Assembly (NCBI RefSeq): GCF_002735645.1
Contig: NZ_PDZG01000028.1
Coordinates: forward strand, 1-55,560
Length of the DNA stretch: 55,560 nt
Origin: Iodobacter sp. BJB302
GTDB lineage: Bacteria > Pseudomonadota > Gammaproteobacteria > Burkholderiales > Chitinibacteraceae
Direction of reading: 5' to 3'
Shown: one piece after another, positions 37,173-45,744 of the stretch
How positions within the stretch are numbered: position 1 is the first letter of the stretch
Layout: the number at the start of each line of letters is the position of its first letter
The notes under the pieces: model-generated
What the model saw: only the letters and a program-made list of their open reading frames with translations
What the model was told of the DNA's origin: nothing
The model's database searches: none
Translations under genes and position numbers: made by a program

Positions 37173-38954
37173 TCACAGAATGAGTGGGTCGCCCACCAGT
37201 GGTTGCCATGTTTTTATTTCCCGGTCTTTTTCTACTAATACGGTGCGGATAAAGCGGTTTACGCTGGCGTATTGGGCGAAAAATTGGGCGAGTACGCCGG
37301 AGAATAAGACTTTGCTGCTGCCTGCAAACTGGCTGGCGTCCAGCTCCAGCCTGACTTCTAATCCGTTGCGCCAGCCGCGCCATGCTTCTTTGCCGACCCG
37401 GTCTACCGTGCGCTGGGTGTGGATGCTGCGGATGCCGGCGATTTGTTGCCGGGTGGCGGCGCTGTGGCTGTAGAGGTTTAATATTTCGCGCAGCGCGGCA
37501 AGGGCTTGCGGGCCTTCGATAAGTGACAAATGGTTTAAGGAAAGCTGTGAAACCAAACGCCATTGCGCTGCGCTACTGTGGGGCAGCTGCGGTGTGGGCG
37601 AGGCCATGAGGCGCACTTTGGCAACAGGGCCGGGCTGCTCAAAAGCCAGCGCCGTGCCTGCTGCTAATGATTCGGCGAGGAAGCGATTGGTGCAAAGCAG
37701 CTCGGCGCTCAGCGTGGGGGCGGGCGGGTCGGTGGCTAGAAAATGGGCATTCACCCAAGTGAGCAGCATATCGCTGCCGCGCCGCTGACCTATGCCGTCT
37801 ACTCGTCTGGCGTGCCAGAAGCAGCCATTGGCATCACCATGGTTCAGGCCAAAATAGCGCGGCACAATTTGCGCGCCATAGGCTTTGCTCGCACGCACCT
37901 GGCCGATGGCATAGATCTCGGTGGCGTGTTCCCGGTGGCTGTCGGCCACGATGCGGTATTCACGCGTTTTGCCGCTGGGGCGTAAAGGCTCAGAGGTGCG
38001 GGGGAAGAGATTAATCACCGGCACGCAGCCCAAGGCCAGGTCACTCGCTTGCAGGCTAAGGCGGCTGGCGGGGGCGGTGTTAAAGGCGATGATGATTTCT
38101 AAATCTTGCTCTGCGGCGGCAGGTACGCTGATCGGTAGCTCAAAAAAAGCAAACTTGGCCGGGCAGCTAAAGTATTCGAGCAGCATGCGGTGGCTGGCGA
38201 GTGCGCCGCTTTCGCTGGGCAAAAGCGCTTCATCATCAGTAAAACCGCAGGCCTCGGGTAAGCCTTTGATGGGGGTAATTTTGTTTTTAAGTAAACTAAA
38301 CATGGCGATGCTGTGTGCGCCGAGTAAATCGTAAAGCACTGCAGCAGTCAGTGGAGATCCGGCCAAATGCACTTTTAGCGTGCTGAGTGTGAGCGCTGGC
38401 CAGCCTTCCGCCGCATTGCAATGAATACGGATCTTCAGCGCCGATTGCGCCCTGGCAAGGCCGGTGAGTTTTTGCGCTTCTTCGGCATTCAGCAAGATAG
38501 CCTCGTCAATTTGCAAAGGCCAGACGGTAAGCGGGGCGGTGGTTCTGAAGTAAATACTGTCGGTTTCCTGCTCGCTTCGCTGGTGGTTTACAAACAGCGA
38601 CGTGCCGCGTTTGATTTCAAGCCCGCTATTGGCATTGCCTTTGCTGGCATCGGCCTGAAAGCAGGCGATGGCGGTGGAAGGCATAGGGCGGATGGCGTAG
38701 GGGTAAAGCTCTTCCAGTAATGCACTGCTCAGCTGCGAAAAATCATCATCTAGCTGGCGTTGCAAGCGCGCATTTAAAAAAGCGAATCCTTCAAGCAGGC
38801 GCTCGATATGCGGATCCGGGCATTCGTATTCGGAAAGCTCCAAGCGATGAGCGATCTTAGGAAACCGCTCAGCAAAATCCGCCCCGGCGTGGCGCAACCA
38901 GGTCAGCTCACGCTGGTAGTAATCAAGCAAAACATCGTCTATCGAGTCGCTCAT
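37173..38954 (-). CDS. tssF: TssF baseplate protein
   Basis: The protein has 593 residues. It starts with the strongly conserved block DVLLDYYQRELTWLRHAGAD, then FAERFPKIAHRLELSEYECP and DPHIERLLEGFAFLNARLQR. The latter part has NLFPRTSEPLRPSGKTREY and SVNRFIRTVLVEKDREIKTW. These are hallmarks of TssF (VasA/ImpG), which forms the baseplate wedge with TssG. A GAGG ribosome site lies upstream. It is flanked on both sides by copies of the dispersed repeat. Confidence 0.95.
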   Translation of the reverse strand: MSDSIDDVLLDYYQRELTWLRHAGADFAERFPKIAHRLELSEYECPDPHIERLLEGFAFLNARLQRQLDDDFSQLSSALLEELYPYAIRPMPSTAIACFQADASKGNANSGLEIKRGTSLFVNHQRSEQETDSIYFRTTAPLTVWPLQIDEAILLNAEEAQKLTGLARAQSALKIRIHCNAAEGWPALTLSTLKVHLAGSPLTAAVLYDLLGAHSIAMFSLLKNKITPIKGLPEACGFTDDEALLPSESGALASHRMLLEYFSCPAKFAFFELPISVPAAAEQDLEIIIAFNTAPASRLSLQASDLALGCVPVINLFPRTSEPLRPSGKTREYRIVADSHREHATEIYAIGQVRASKAYGAQIVPRYFGLNHGDANGCFWHARRVDGIGQRRGSDMLLTWVNAHFLATDPPAPTLSAELLCTNRFLAESLAAGTALAFEQPGPVAKVRLMASPTPQLPHSSAAQWRLVSQLSLNHLSLIEGPQALAALREILNLYSHSAATRQQIAGIRSIHTQRTVDRVGKEAWRGWRNGLEVRLELDASQFAGSSKVLFSGVLAQFFAQYASVNRFIRTVLVEKDREIKTWQPLVGDPLIL

Positions 38955-39020
38955 TTAAACCTCAATGCTTTGAATGTTTTCAAAGCAGATATTTGTAGTT
39001 AATTCGTCTTACGTTGCAGG

Positions 39021-39248
39021 GGGCTTAAATCATCCCCTTGAAGCACGCCGAAGCGAGGAACAAGCGGGCGGGGTTTCGGCGAGGACTGTTTGAGCGAAGC
39101 GAGTCCCGCAGCCGCCGCTCGATTGTCCGCAGATGAGGGGCCTTCGTGCTGATGGGGTCGCCTTCTTTGCTTACTTTCTTGGCGAAGCAAGAAAGTGAGT
39201 CCCCGCGGGGATCCCGCACCAAAATCAACGTGCCGAAGGCACTGAAAA
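39021..39248. repeat. dispersed intergenic repeat, copy C
   Basis: A 228-bp copy in the same orientation as A. It contains the hairpins GGACTGTTTGAGCGAAGCGA (with GTCC), CTTTCTTGGCGAAGCAAGAAAG-type stem, and GTCCCCGCGGGGAT. It lies between tssF and a lipoprotein gene and fills most of the gap. Confidence 0.88.
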
Positions 39249-39299
39249 GATGTTTGATTCGCAACACCAGTAGTCTCTTTGGAAGCGTGTTTCTTGGGC

Positions 39300-39644
39300 T
39301 CATTGCCGAAGCTCTATGACGGTATCTGCACCTTTTTTTAATTTTGGGCGGGTTAGCTCATAGTCATTTGGGCTAAGACACATGAACTGGATTTCTGCTT
39401 TTGGAAAATTTCCTAGTAAGTAAGGGGGCTGTGCTTCAGTTGTGTTTATAACCTGTAGCTTCTTATTTTCACTTGCACAATATTGATTGGCCTCACGAAA
39501 TGCTTCAGCTTTTAATACGCCGGAACCAGAAAATCCCGTTGCGGCTTGGCGGGAAACCATAAAGGTATCTTGCCCAATGGGCACCACTCCTGAATTTGAT
39601 GCACAGCTGCAGAGAAAAAAGATTGTGCAGTAAAAAAATTTCAT
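39300..39644 (-). CDS. small lipoprotein within the T6SS left arm
   Basis: The 114-residue protein has a lipoprotein signal MKFFYCTIFFLCSCASNSG (lipobox LCSC). The mature part contains DTFMVSRQAATGFSGSG, then REANQYCASENKKLQVI and AEIQFMCLSPNDYEL with two Cys. This is a frequent proteobacterial small-lipoprotein type of unknown function, not a recognised Tss component. It is inserted between tssE and tssF, which are normally adjacent, so it is likely accessory. Confidence 0.75.
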   Translation of the reverse strand: MKFFYCTIFFLCSCASNSGVVPIGQDTFMVSRQAATGFSGSGVLKAEAFREANQYCASENKKLQVINTTEAQPPYLLGNFPKAEIQFMCLSPNDYELTRPKLKKGADTVIELRQ

Positions 39645-39725
39645 GGTTTGTACCTAGCAAATAATGCTTACGATATAACTTAAGCATTGTGTTGATGGCG
39701 TATTGCGCTTCGCTTCGAATACGCC

Positions 39726-40172
39726 CTACGCATCAACTTCCTCAACACTCATCCCATCCTCAGTTTGCTTAATACACAGCACTGCCCGCTCATTTTGTGT
39801 GCCACGTAATTCGGCGCAGATGCTCAGGGCGGCGCTTCGGCCATCGGTACTGAGTATCTCTATCTGTATGTTTTTTAGCCGCGGTTCAAACACGCTGATG
39901 GCTTGTTTGATATCGCGGATAAACTGGCGGCGGTCTGCATCAAAGCCCGTTTTAAAGCCGCTCCAGTCGGCAATGCCGTAGTCGATAATGCTGTGCCCGG
40001 CCAGGCGGGGCAAGCTTTCGCGACGGGTATTGAGTATCCGGGAAAGCTCATGGCACACCGATGCGATCACCGCAGCTTTGCCATACTGGCGGTGCGGGGT
40101 GATTTCTGCGCTTTGCGGCGCGTCGTCTTGCAGGCGCTCAAATAAGGGCACTCTGAATTTTTCGCTTTGCAT
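39726..40172 (-). CDS. tssE: TssE (gp25-like) baseplate protein
   Basis: This 148-residue gp25-like protein has the hallmark region ELSRILNTRRESLPRLAGHS followed by IIDYGIADWSGFKTGF, then AISVFEPRLKNIQIEIL near the C-terminus. It helps start sheath assembly at the baseplate. ATG 40172 (MQSEKFRVPLF) is chosen over a TTG four codons upstream. The ribosome site is weak. It lies 83 bp after hcp on the same strand. Confidence 0.9.
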   Translation of the reverse strand: MQSEKFRVPLFERLQDDAPQSAEITPHRQYGKAAVIASVCHELSRILNTRRESLPRLAGHSIIDYGIADWSGFKTGFDADRRQFIRDIKQAISVFEPRLKNIQIEILSTDGRSAALSICAELRGTQNERAVLCIKQTEDGMSVEEVDA

Positions 40173-40255
40173 TGCTAAGGCCAAAGATATGGACGGTTTT
40201 AAGCGCGAATGCAGTGTACCGCACGCTTAAAACCGTCTTGATAAAATGTCTGGCG

Positions 40256-40756
40256 TCAGCCCTTAATGAGCTTGTTCGCGGTGAGATCCCATGTGCTGGC
40301 AGCGGTGCCTTCTTTGTCGCCGCTGTCTTTTTGTGTGGTGAGCTCCCACTTGATCTTGGTGAAATTCAAAGAAAGCGTTTCAACTGGCTTACCACCGGAG
40401 CCGCCGCTGACGCTGACATTGGAAATCAGCGCATTGGTCAGTGTGTAAACAATAAAGGCCACAATTTTTCCGCTGTCATCTGAGGCATTACGGCCAATGG
40501 TGATTTTAACTTCGGGGATGTCTTTACCGGCGCAGCAGTATTGATTGAGCAGCGGGGTGGAGGCATCGACAAATTTGGTGGCGGTAAACTCGCCGATATG
40601 CGGTTTACCTGAGGTGCGTTCAGAGTTGCTGACGTCATTGGTGACTTGCATGGCTACATTGTGGCTGTACGACATCACTTCAATTTTGTCGACATAGCCC
40701 TCGAGCATACATTCGCCCTTAATGTCGGCTCCCAAATCAAGAATAATTGCATCCAT
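40256..40756 (-). CDS. hcp: Hcp/TssD tube protein
   Basis: The 166-residue Hcp-family protein has the family features DAIILDLGADIKGECMLEGY, then DKIEVMSYSHNV, GEFTATKFVDASTPLLNQYC and VSVSGGSGGKPVETLSLNFT followed by KIKWEL. It stacks as hexamers to form the inner tube and can carry small effectors. A GGGAG ribosome site precedes the ATG. It is separated from tssC by repeat copy D. Confidence 0.95.
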   Translation of the reverse strand: MDAIILDLGADIKGECMLEGYVDKIEVMSYSHNVAMQVTNDVSNSERTSGKPHIGEFTATKFVDASTPLLNQYCCAGKDIPEVKITIGRNASDDSGKIVAFIVYTLTNALISNVSVSGGSGGKPVETLSLNFTKIKWELTTQKDSGDKEGTAASTWDLTANKLIKG

Positions 40757-40861
40757 CGTTTAAGCTCCCTCTTTTGGTTTCGCTTGCGCTGTGGGCACTG
40801 TGCCCAATCTGTTTCGTTTCATTTGGCCGCGGTAGGCCGCCGGGTTTTTGATGATGATTGT

Positions 40862-41100
40862 TTAAGTGCCTTCGGCATGGTTGTTTAGGTGCGGTAGCCA
40901 CCGCAGGGGCGTTCTTTTCTTGCGTGGCCAAGAAAAGAACCAAAAGAAGGCCACCCCGGCGTCTGCGCCCCGCTGCGCGGGGTTCCCTCTCTGCGGACAA
41001 TCGGCATGGCGTCGATTCAACTCGCTTCGCTCAAACACGAATCGACGACTTCTCCATACCGCTTGTTCCTCGATCGGCTGGTCTAAGGGGTTTAAGCCCC
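40862..41100. repeat. dispersed intergenic repeat, copy D (inverted relative to A)
   Basis: A 239-bp copy, slightly longer and more diverged than the others. It runs from AAGTGCCTTCGGCATGG to GGGGTTTAAGCCCC. It sits between tssC and hcp, two genes normally expressed together at high level. Confidence 0.85.
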
Positions 41101-41155
41101 GCTCCAGCTATGCACTGTTAATGGACCCTTGCAAGACGCTGCTTATCTCTCCTCA

Positions 41156-42634
41156 TTAAGCCGCAGGCGGTGGCAGCTCTGCTACCAGGCGGATCGATGC
41201 GGTGAGTTCTTCCAGCTGAAAGTGCGGGCGCAAAAAGACGGTGGCGCGGTAGGAGCCGGGTTTGCCTGCGACTTCGGTGACGTCTACGCGGGCTTCCCGC
41301 AGCGGGTATTGCGCTTTGATTTCTTGCGGTGCGTTGTCGTTGATCAGCACGTAATCGGCGATCCAGTTGTTCAGATAGCTTTGAACATTGTCACGCGTCA
41401 TAAAGCTGCCGATTTTGTCCCGCATGATCACTTTGATGTAGTGAGCAAAGCGGGACGCGGCCAGCACATAGGGCAGCATGCCGGAAATGCTGGCATTGGC
41501 GTTGGCCTGCGGGGTGTTGTAGGTCTTGGGTTTATTGGTGGTTTGCCCGCCAAAAAATACCGCCAGATCGGTGTTCTTTTTGTGGCAAAGCGCAATAAAG
41601 CCCAGATCGTTCAGCTCTTTTTCGCGCCGGTCTGTGATCGGCACTTCGGTAGGGCATTTCAGCGTTTTATCACCCGATGCCGTGGCAAAAGTATGCGATG
41701 GCAGGCCAGCTACTGCGCCGCCGCCTTCTACACCGCGAATCGCGGCACACCAGCCATACAGCGAAAAGGCGTTGGTAATGCGTTGTGCCAGCGCCCATGA
41801 GGCATTGCCCCAGAGGTATTTTTTGGCATTGGTGCCGTCTACGTCTTCCACATAATTCATGCCTTCAGTGGGCAGTGTGTCGGGGCCGTAGGGCAGGCGC
41901 AGCAGGAAGTGCGGCAGCACAAGCGATACATAGCGTGAATCTTCGCTGGCCCGGAAGCTTTGCCATTTGATCAGCTCGCTGCTTTCAAATAATTTAGCCA
42001 GATCACGCGGCAGGCCCAGATCGGCAAAGCTGCTCATATCAAATAGCTTGGGGTCGGCAGCGGCAATAAAAGGCGCGTGCGCGGCAGCGGCTACATTGGA
42101 TAGTTTTTCTAAAAGCGCAATATCCTGCGGATGACGGCCAAATTTATAGTCGCCTACCAGTACGCTGAAGGGGTGGCCGCCAAAGGTGCCGTATTCTTCT
42201 TCGTAAATCTGTTTAAACAGGGCACTTTGATCAAATTCCACCGCTTTTTCTAAATCGGTTTGCAAGTCTTTGCGCGATACATTCATCAGGCGCAGCTTAA
42301 GACGTGTGCCGGTTTCGGTGTTCATCACAAGGTAGTGCAGGCCGCGCCAGGAGGCTTCCAGCTTCTGTACTTCTTCGTGATGCATGATCTGATTGAGCTG
42401 GGTGCTGATCAGCTCGTCGATGTCTTTGATACGCTGGTTAATCATGGCCACCGTATCTTTATCGATTTTCATCACGCCATCGAGTACCTGCGTGGCAAAT
42501 TCGCCCAGTAAATCGGTGGCATGGCTTTTCTGGCTTTCATCCAGCGCCATCCGGCCATCCTGAATGATTTTATCGAGTAAACCTAAAGTGGCAGTTGCGC
42601 CGCCTGCCGCTGCTGCTGGCTGTGTTTCTGGCAT
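41156..42634 (-). CDS. tssC: TssC sheath large subunit
   Basis: This 492-residue protein has all family blocks: EVQKLEASWRGLHYLVMNTE, FGGHPFSVLVGDYKFGRHPQ, then the FRASEDSRYVSLVLPHFLLR segment followed by LPYG and RFAHYIKVIMRDKIGSFMTR. With TssB it forms the contractile sheath. It starts 17 bp after tssB with a GGAG ribosome site. Confidence 0.96.
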   Translation of the reverse strand: MPETQPAAAAGGATATLGLLDKIIQDGRMALDESQKSHATDLLGEFATQVLDGVMKIDKDTVAMINQRIKDIDELISTQLNQIMHHEEVQKLEASWRGLHYLVMNTETGTRLKLRLMNVSRKDLQTDLEKAVEFDQSALFKQIYEEEYGTFGGHPFSVLVGDYKFGRHPQDIALLEKLSNVAAAAHAPFIAAADPKLFDMSSFADLGLPRDLAKLFESSELIKWQSFRASEDSRYVSLVLPHFLLRLPYGPDTLPTEGMNYVEDVDGTNAKKYLWGNASWALAQRITNAFSLYGWCAAIRGVEGGGAVAGLPSHTFATASGDKTLKCPTEVPITDRREKELNDLGFIALCHKKNTDLAVFFGGQTTNKPKTYNTPQANANASISGMLPYVLAASRFAHYIKVIMRDKIGSFMTRDNVQSYLNNWIADYVLINDNAPQEIKAQYPLREARVDVTEVAGKPGSYRATVFLRPHFQLEELTASIRLVAELPPPAA

Positions 42635-42650
42635 GGTGATTCTCCGTCAA

Positions 42651-43217
42651 TTAAGCGGCTGCTGGGGCAGGCTCTGGGGTGGCAGGCAGGGCAGATTGAA
42701 TTTCTTTCAGCCCCTCGGTATTGGCAACCACGTCTTGCAATAATTTATCCAGATCATCATTGCCATCGAGCTTGCCTAATAAATCACGCAGGCGCTGGCG
42801 GGCTTCATACAGTTTTTTCAGCGGCGCTACTTTATTCACGATGCTGATCGGGTCGAAGTGATTGAAGTCGGTTGATTTAGCCGCTGTGTTTTTATCGTCC
42901 AGGCTTTTAGGCTCATAAAAATTCAGCTCGATATTGAGCTTGCTGCCATCCCCGGCGATGGTGTTATCCACCTGAATGGCCAGCCTTGGGCTGATGGATT
43001 CGAGTACCTCAATAAAGTTATCTCTGTCGATATTGATAAAGCGCCGCTCGCTCAGCTTGGGCAGCGCCTCTTTGGGGTGACCGGAGAGGTCTGACAGAAT
43101 GCCGACCACCAGCGGAAGTTCTTTTTTCTCAATTGCGTTACCAATTTCAACGTCGTAAGTAATCTGTACGCGTGGAGGGCGAACGCGATCCAGTTTGTGT
43201 TGGGTGCTTTCTGACAT
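42651..43217 (-). CDS. tssB: TssB sheath small subunit
   Basis: The 188-residue protein carries RVRPPRVQITYDVEIGNAIE, ELPLVVGILSDLSGHP, then FINIDRDNFIEVLESISPRL, the classic TssB pattern. A helical middle follows (KKLYEARQRLRDLLGKLDGN). The Ala/Pro-rich C-terminus is typical. It is the first gene of the left arm, reading away from the divergent control region, with a GAGG ribosome site. Confidence 0.96.
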   Translation of the reverse strand: MSESTQHKLDRVRPPRVQITYDVEIGNAIEKKELPLVVGILSDLSGHPKEALPKLSERRFINIDRDNFIEVLESISPRLAIQVDNTIAGDGSKLNIELNFYEPKSLDDKNTAAKSTDFNHFDPISIVNKVAPLKKLYEARQRLRDLLGKLDGNDDLDKLLQDVVANTEGLKEIQSALPATPEPAPAAA

Positions 43218-43444
43218 GATGACCTCATGGTTGGCGCTTTGACTTATACACTTTGAAGGCGGCTTACCCGCATTGCCCGTGAGGCGTGCTTAAGCCAGAT
43301 GCGCTGCTCAATGTATGGGTTGGTCTGTTGAATCTAGAAGACGAAACTTGTAATTGCAAATATTTAGTTGGAAGTTTTACGAAAGTTATTTCTATAATAA
43401 ACATTCGTGAATAATTATTTTAAGTAAGTTAATTAGAGGTGTTT
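43218..43444. promoter_or_regulatory. divergent control region between the two T6SS arms
   Basis: This 227-bp gap separates tssB (minus) and tssJ (plus) and must hold the promoters of both arms. The tssJ side is AT-rich. A TATAAT hexamer at 43393-43398 is a candidate -10, with TTGGAA at 43368-43373 as a weak -35 at 19-bp spacing. No sigma-54 box was recognised. Confidence 0.5.
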
Positions 43445-43915
43445 GTGCGGGGTTTACTGACACTCTTTCGTATAGTGCTTGGGCTGCTTCTTTGCCTTTG
43501 CCTGCCGGCTTGCTCTGTGTTTTCTATGTTTAAGCCCACGATCAAATTGAGCAGCGTGTCATTTTCTGTGGCATCGCTGGCTAACGACGACACGCCTATC
43601 CCGATTGATCTGGTAGTGGTGGATGACGAAGAGCTGCTTAAAAAATTACTCGCCCTGCCAGCCTCGCAATGGTTTGAGCAGCGCGCACAATTACAGCGTG
43701 ATTTTCCGCTGGCACTGTATGTGTGGAGTAAAGAGCTGGTGCCTGGCCAAAGGCTGGATGTCACCGACGCGCCGGTAAAAGGCCAGCGCGGATCGGTGGT
43801 GCTGGTGTACGCAGGCTACAGCTCCCCCGGCATGCACCGGCTGAGACTGGATCAGCAGAAAAATGTGATTTTGTATTTAGACAGCCAGGATGTGCGCTGG
43901 GTGAGTGGGGAGTGA
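43445..43915 (+). CDS. tssJ: TssJ outer-membrane lipoprotein
   Basis: The 156-residue protein has a lipoprotein signal (RIVLGLLLCLCLPAC, lipobox LPAC). The mature part shows the TssJ pattern: KLSSVSFSVASLANDDTPIP, then IDLVVVDDEELLKKLLALPA and a late YAGYSSPGMHRLRL. It anchors the TssM periplasmic domain to the outer membrane. GTG 43445 is preferred because GAGG lies 5 bp upstream; GTG 43439 is the alternative. It starts the right arm and is separated from tssK by repeats. Confidence 0.88.
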   Translation: MRGLLTLFRIVLGLLLCLCLPACSVFSMFKPTIKLSSVSFSVASLANDDTPIPIDLVVVDDEELLKKLLALPASQWFEQRAQLQRDFPLALYVWSKELVPGQRLDVTDAPVKGQRGSVVLVYAGYSSPGMHRLRLDQQKNVILYLDSQDVRWVSGE

Positions 43916-43943
43916 GGTGTTTGAATATGTTATGCACAAAAGA

Positions 43944-44001
43944 ACCCAAACCTTGAACCACGGAGGCCACAGAGAACACGGAGTTTCACGGAGAAAAACA
44001 G
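43944..44001 (+). repeat. second dispersed repeat, copy 2
   Basis: Contains CTTGAACCACGGAGGCCACA followed by GAGAACACGGAGTTTCACGG. It is about 85% identical by eye to the inverted copy at 37099-37157. The CACAGAGAA core also occurs near 15500. Confidence 0.7.
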
Positions 44002-44083
44002 AATTTGAATTACGGTATTTCAAATAGGTTTTAAATATTTTCAAACCCGTCAATCCAGATTGTTATCGCAGCTCATAGCGCAC

Positions 44084-44314
44084 GGGGCTTAAATCTCCCC
44101 TTGAAACACGCCGGAGTGAGGAACAAGCGGGGCGGGGTTTCGGCCAGAGGCAGCGAGGCACGAGCGAGTCTCGCCCGCCGCCGACTCGATTGTCCGCAAC
44201 GCAGGAGCTTTCGTGTTTTGCTGTTGTGGCTTGGCTTCGTTTCTTGGCCACACAAGAAAGGAAGGTCCAGCGGGACGCCCGCACCTAAATCAACGTGCCG
44301 AAGGCACTAAAAGG
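44084..44314. repeat. dispersed intergenic repeat, copy E
   Basis: A 231-bp copy in the same orientation as A and C, from GGGGCTTAAATCTCCCCTTG to GTGCCGAAGGCACTAAAAGG. It fills half of the 467-bp gap between tssJ and tssK. The remaining bases of that gap (44315-44382) show only the tssK ribosome site. Confidence 0.88.
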
Positions 44315-44382
44315 GGTTGTTTTTGAATTGAGTATGAAGACTTTCTAGCCAGAAAAAAACAAATCACCATTCAGGGGATAAC

Positions 44383-45744
44383 GTGGGGCAAATTCCGGAA
44401 GCCATTTGCTGGTCTGAGGGCATGCAGCTTTTGCCACAGCATTTTCAACAGCAGTCTTTGCGGGCCGAAATACTGGCGGCTCAGCTTGTTGCCGCGGCGC
44501 AGCCTTATTACTGGGGCGTGCTGAATGTGGAGATCGACGAAGCGGCTTTAATCAGCGGCACTTTACGCGTGCTGGCGCTGGAAGCCATCCTGCCGGACGG
44601 GCTGTGGCTCTGTATCCGGCCCGGTGTACATCCGCCGCTGGAGCTCAATTTTCAAGACCTTGTCACCGCATCACCTCAACATCAGCTCACGCTTTATCTG
44701 GTGGTGCCACCGCTTTATCGTGCGGGCGAACTGGATGCCAGCGGGCGGCGCTATGTGTCACAAGATGGCAAGGATATCCCCGATTTAGTCAGCAAAGAGT
44801 CCCCGGCCGTGCTGACTTTCTGGCGGCCCGATCTGGCGATTTTAGACGAGCAGCATCGCGCCGATGGTGTTTGCCTGCCGCTGCTCAGGGTAGAAGAAGG
44901 CGCGGGTGGCTTTGCCCGCAAGGAGTATTTTGCACCCCAGCCCAGGGTCTTGCCCGAATCCCTGCTGGGTAAACGCATTGCCGCGCTGTGTACCGAGATT
45001 CGCGGTAAGTGTGCTTTTTTAGCCGGCAGGCTCAGGCAGGCTCTGCAGGATAATAACGAGGGCGACAGTGCCAGAATAGACCGGCAGCTGGCCGCGCTCT
45101 GGGCCAGATTACCTGAGCTGCAAAGCGCCTTAGATAGTCGTGTGGCGCATCCGCTTTCCCTCTATCTGATCTTAAATGGCGTGGCCGGATCGGTCTGTGC
45201 GCTGAATCCGCAGGCGGGCGTACCGGCTTTTCGGGCTTTTCATTACGAAGAATTACTGGCCTGTTTTGATGATGTGATTGGTTTCATTATGAAATCGGTG
45301 ACGCGCATTAAAGCGGGCTATCGCCGCAGCGAATTTACCTTAGAAAAAGATGGCTTTGTGATCCGGCCTCCAGCGGTTTTACGCCAGGGCGGGCAGTGGG
45401 TGATTGGCGTGCAAATGCCCGGTGGCGCAGGCGACGATGCGGCAAGGTTATGGCTGGACAGGGCAGTAATTGCATCCTTGTCGCAGCTGGAAACCTTACA
45501 AAGGCAAAGAATGCGCGGCGTGCTTTATCGCCCGCTCGACAGGCAGGAGCAGGTGAGCTACAGCGTGGGGGACGATACCCGCTTGTTCAGCCTGTATGAA
45601 TTTGGCGAGTGGTTTAATCCTGACGAGCCGCTTTGCATTGCCGTGCCAGCGCAAAATGCGGCAGCTGAGCCTTTAAGTATTGTCTTGTTTGTCCCTGAAG
45701 CCAGCGACGATATTCCGGTGCTGAATGAGGCGGATCATGACTGA
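44383..45744 (+). CDS. tssK: TssK baseplate-membrane complex connector
   Basis: The 453-residue protein starts with the family signature ICWSEGMQLLPQHFQQQSLR and continues with ILPDGLWLCIRPGVHPP, RYVSQDGKDIPDL-type loop and SLYLILNGVAGSVCAL. A late segment reads SLYEFGEWFNPDEPLCIAVP. TssK trimers link the baseplate to TssL/TssM. The GTG start has AGGGGATAAC just upstream. Its stop overlaps the start of tssL by 8 bases. Confidence 0.95.
   Translation: MGQIPEAICWSEGMQLLPQHFQQQSLRAEILAAQLVAAAQPYYWGVLNVEIDEAALISGTLRVLALEAILPDGLWLCIRPGVHPPLELNFQDLVTASPQHQLTLYLVVPPLYRAGELDASGRRYVSQDGKDIPDLVSKESPAVLTFWRPDLAILDEQHRADGVCLPLLRVEEGAGGFARKEYFAPQPRVLPESLLGKRIAALCTEIRGKCAFLAGRLRQALQDNNEGDSARIDRQLAALWARLPELQSALDSRVAHPLSLYLILNGVAGSVCALNPQAGVPAFRAFHYEELLACFDDVIGFIMKSVTRIKAGYRRSEFTLEKDGFVIRPPAVLRQGGQWVIGVQMPGGAGDDAARLWLDRAVIASLSQLETLQRQRMRGVLYRPLDRQEQVSYSVGDDTRLFSLYEFGEWFNPDEPLCIAVPAQNAAAEPLSIVLFVPEASDDIPVLNEADHD

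Noticed and set aside
39025-39303. 92-codon open frame across repeat copy C
   Set aside because: It is produced by the repeat sequence; analogous frames appear in other copies but differ in length and frame.
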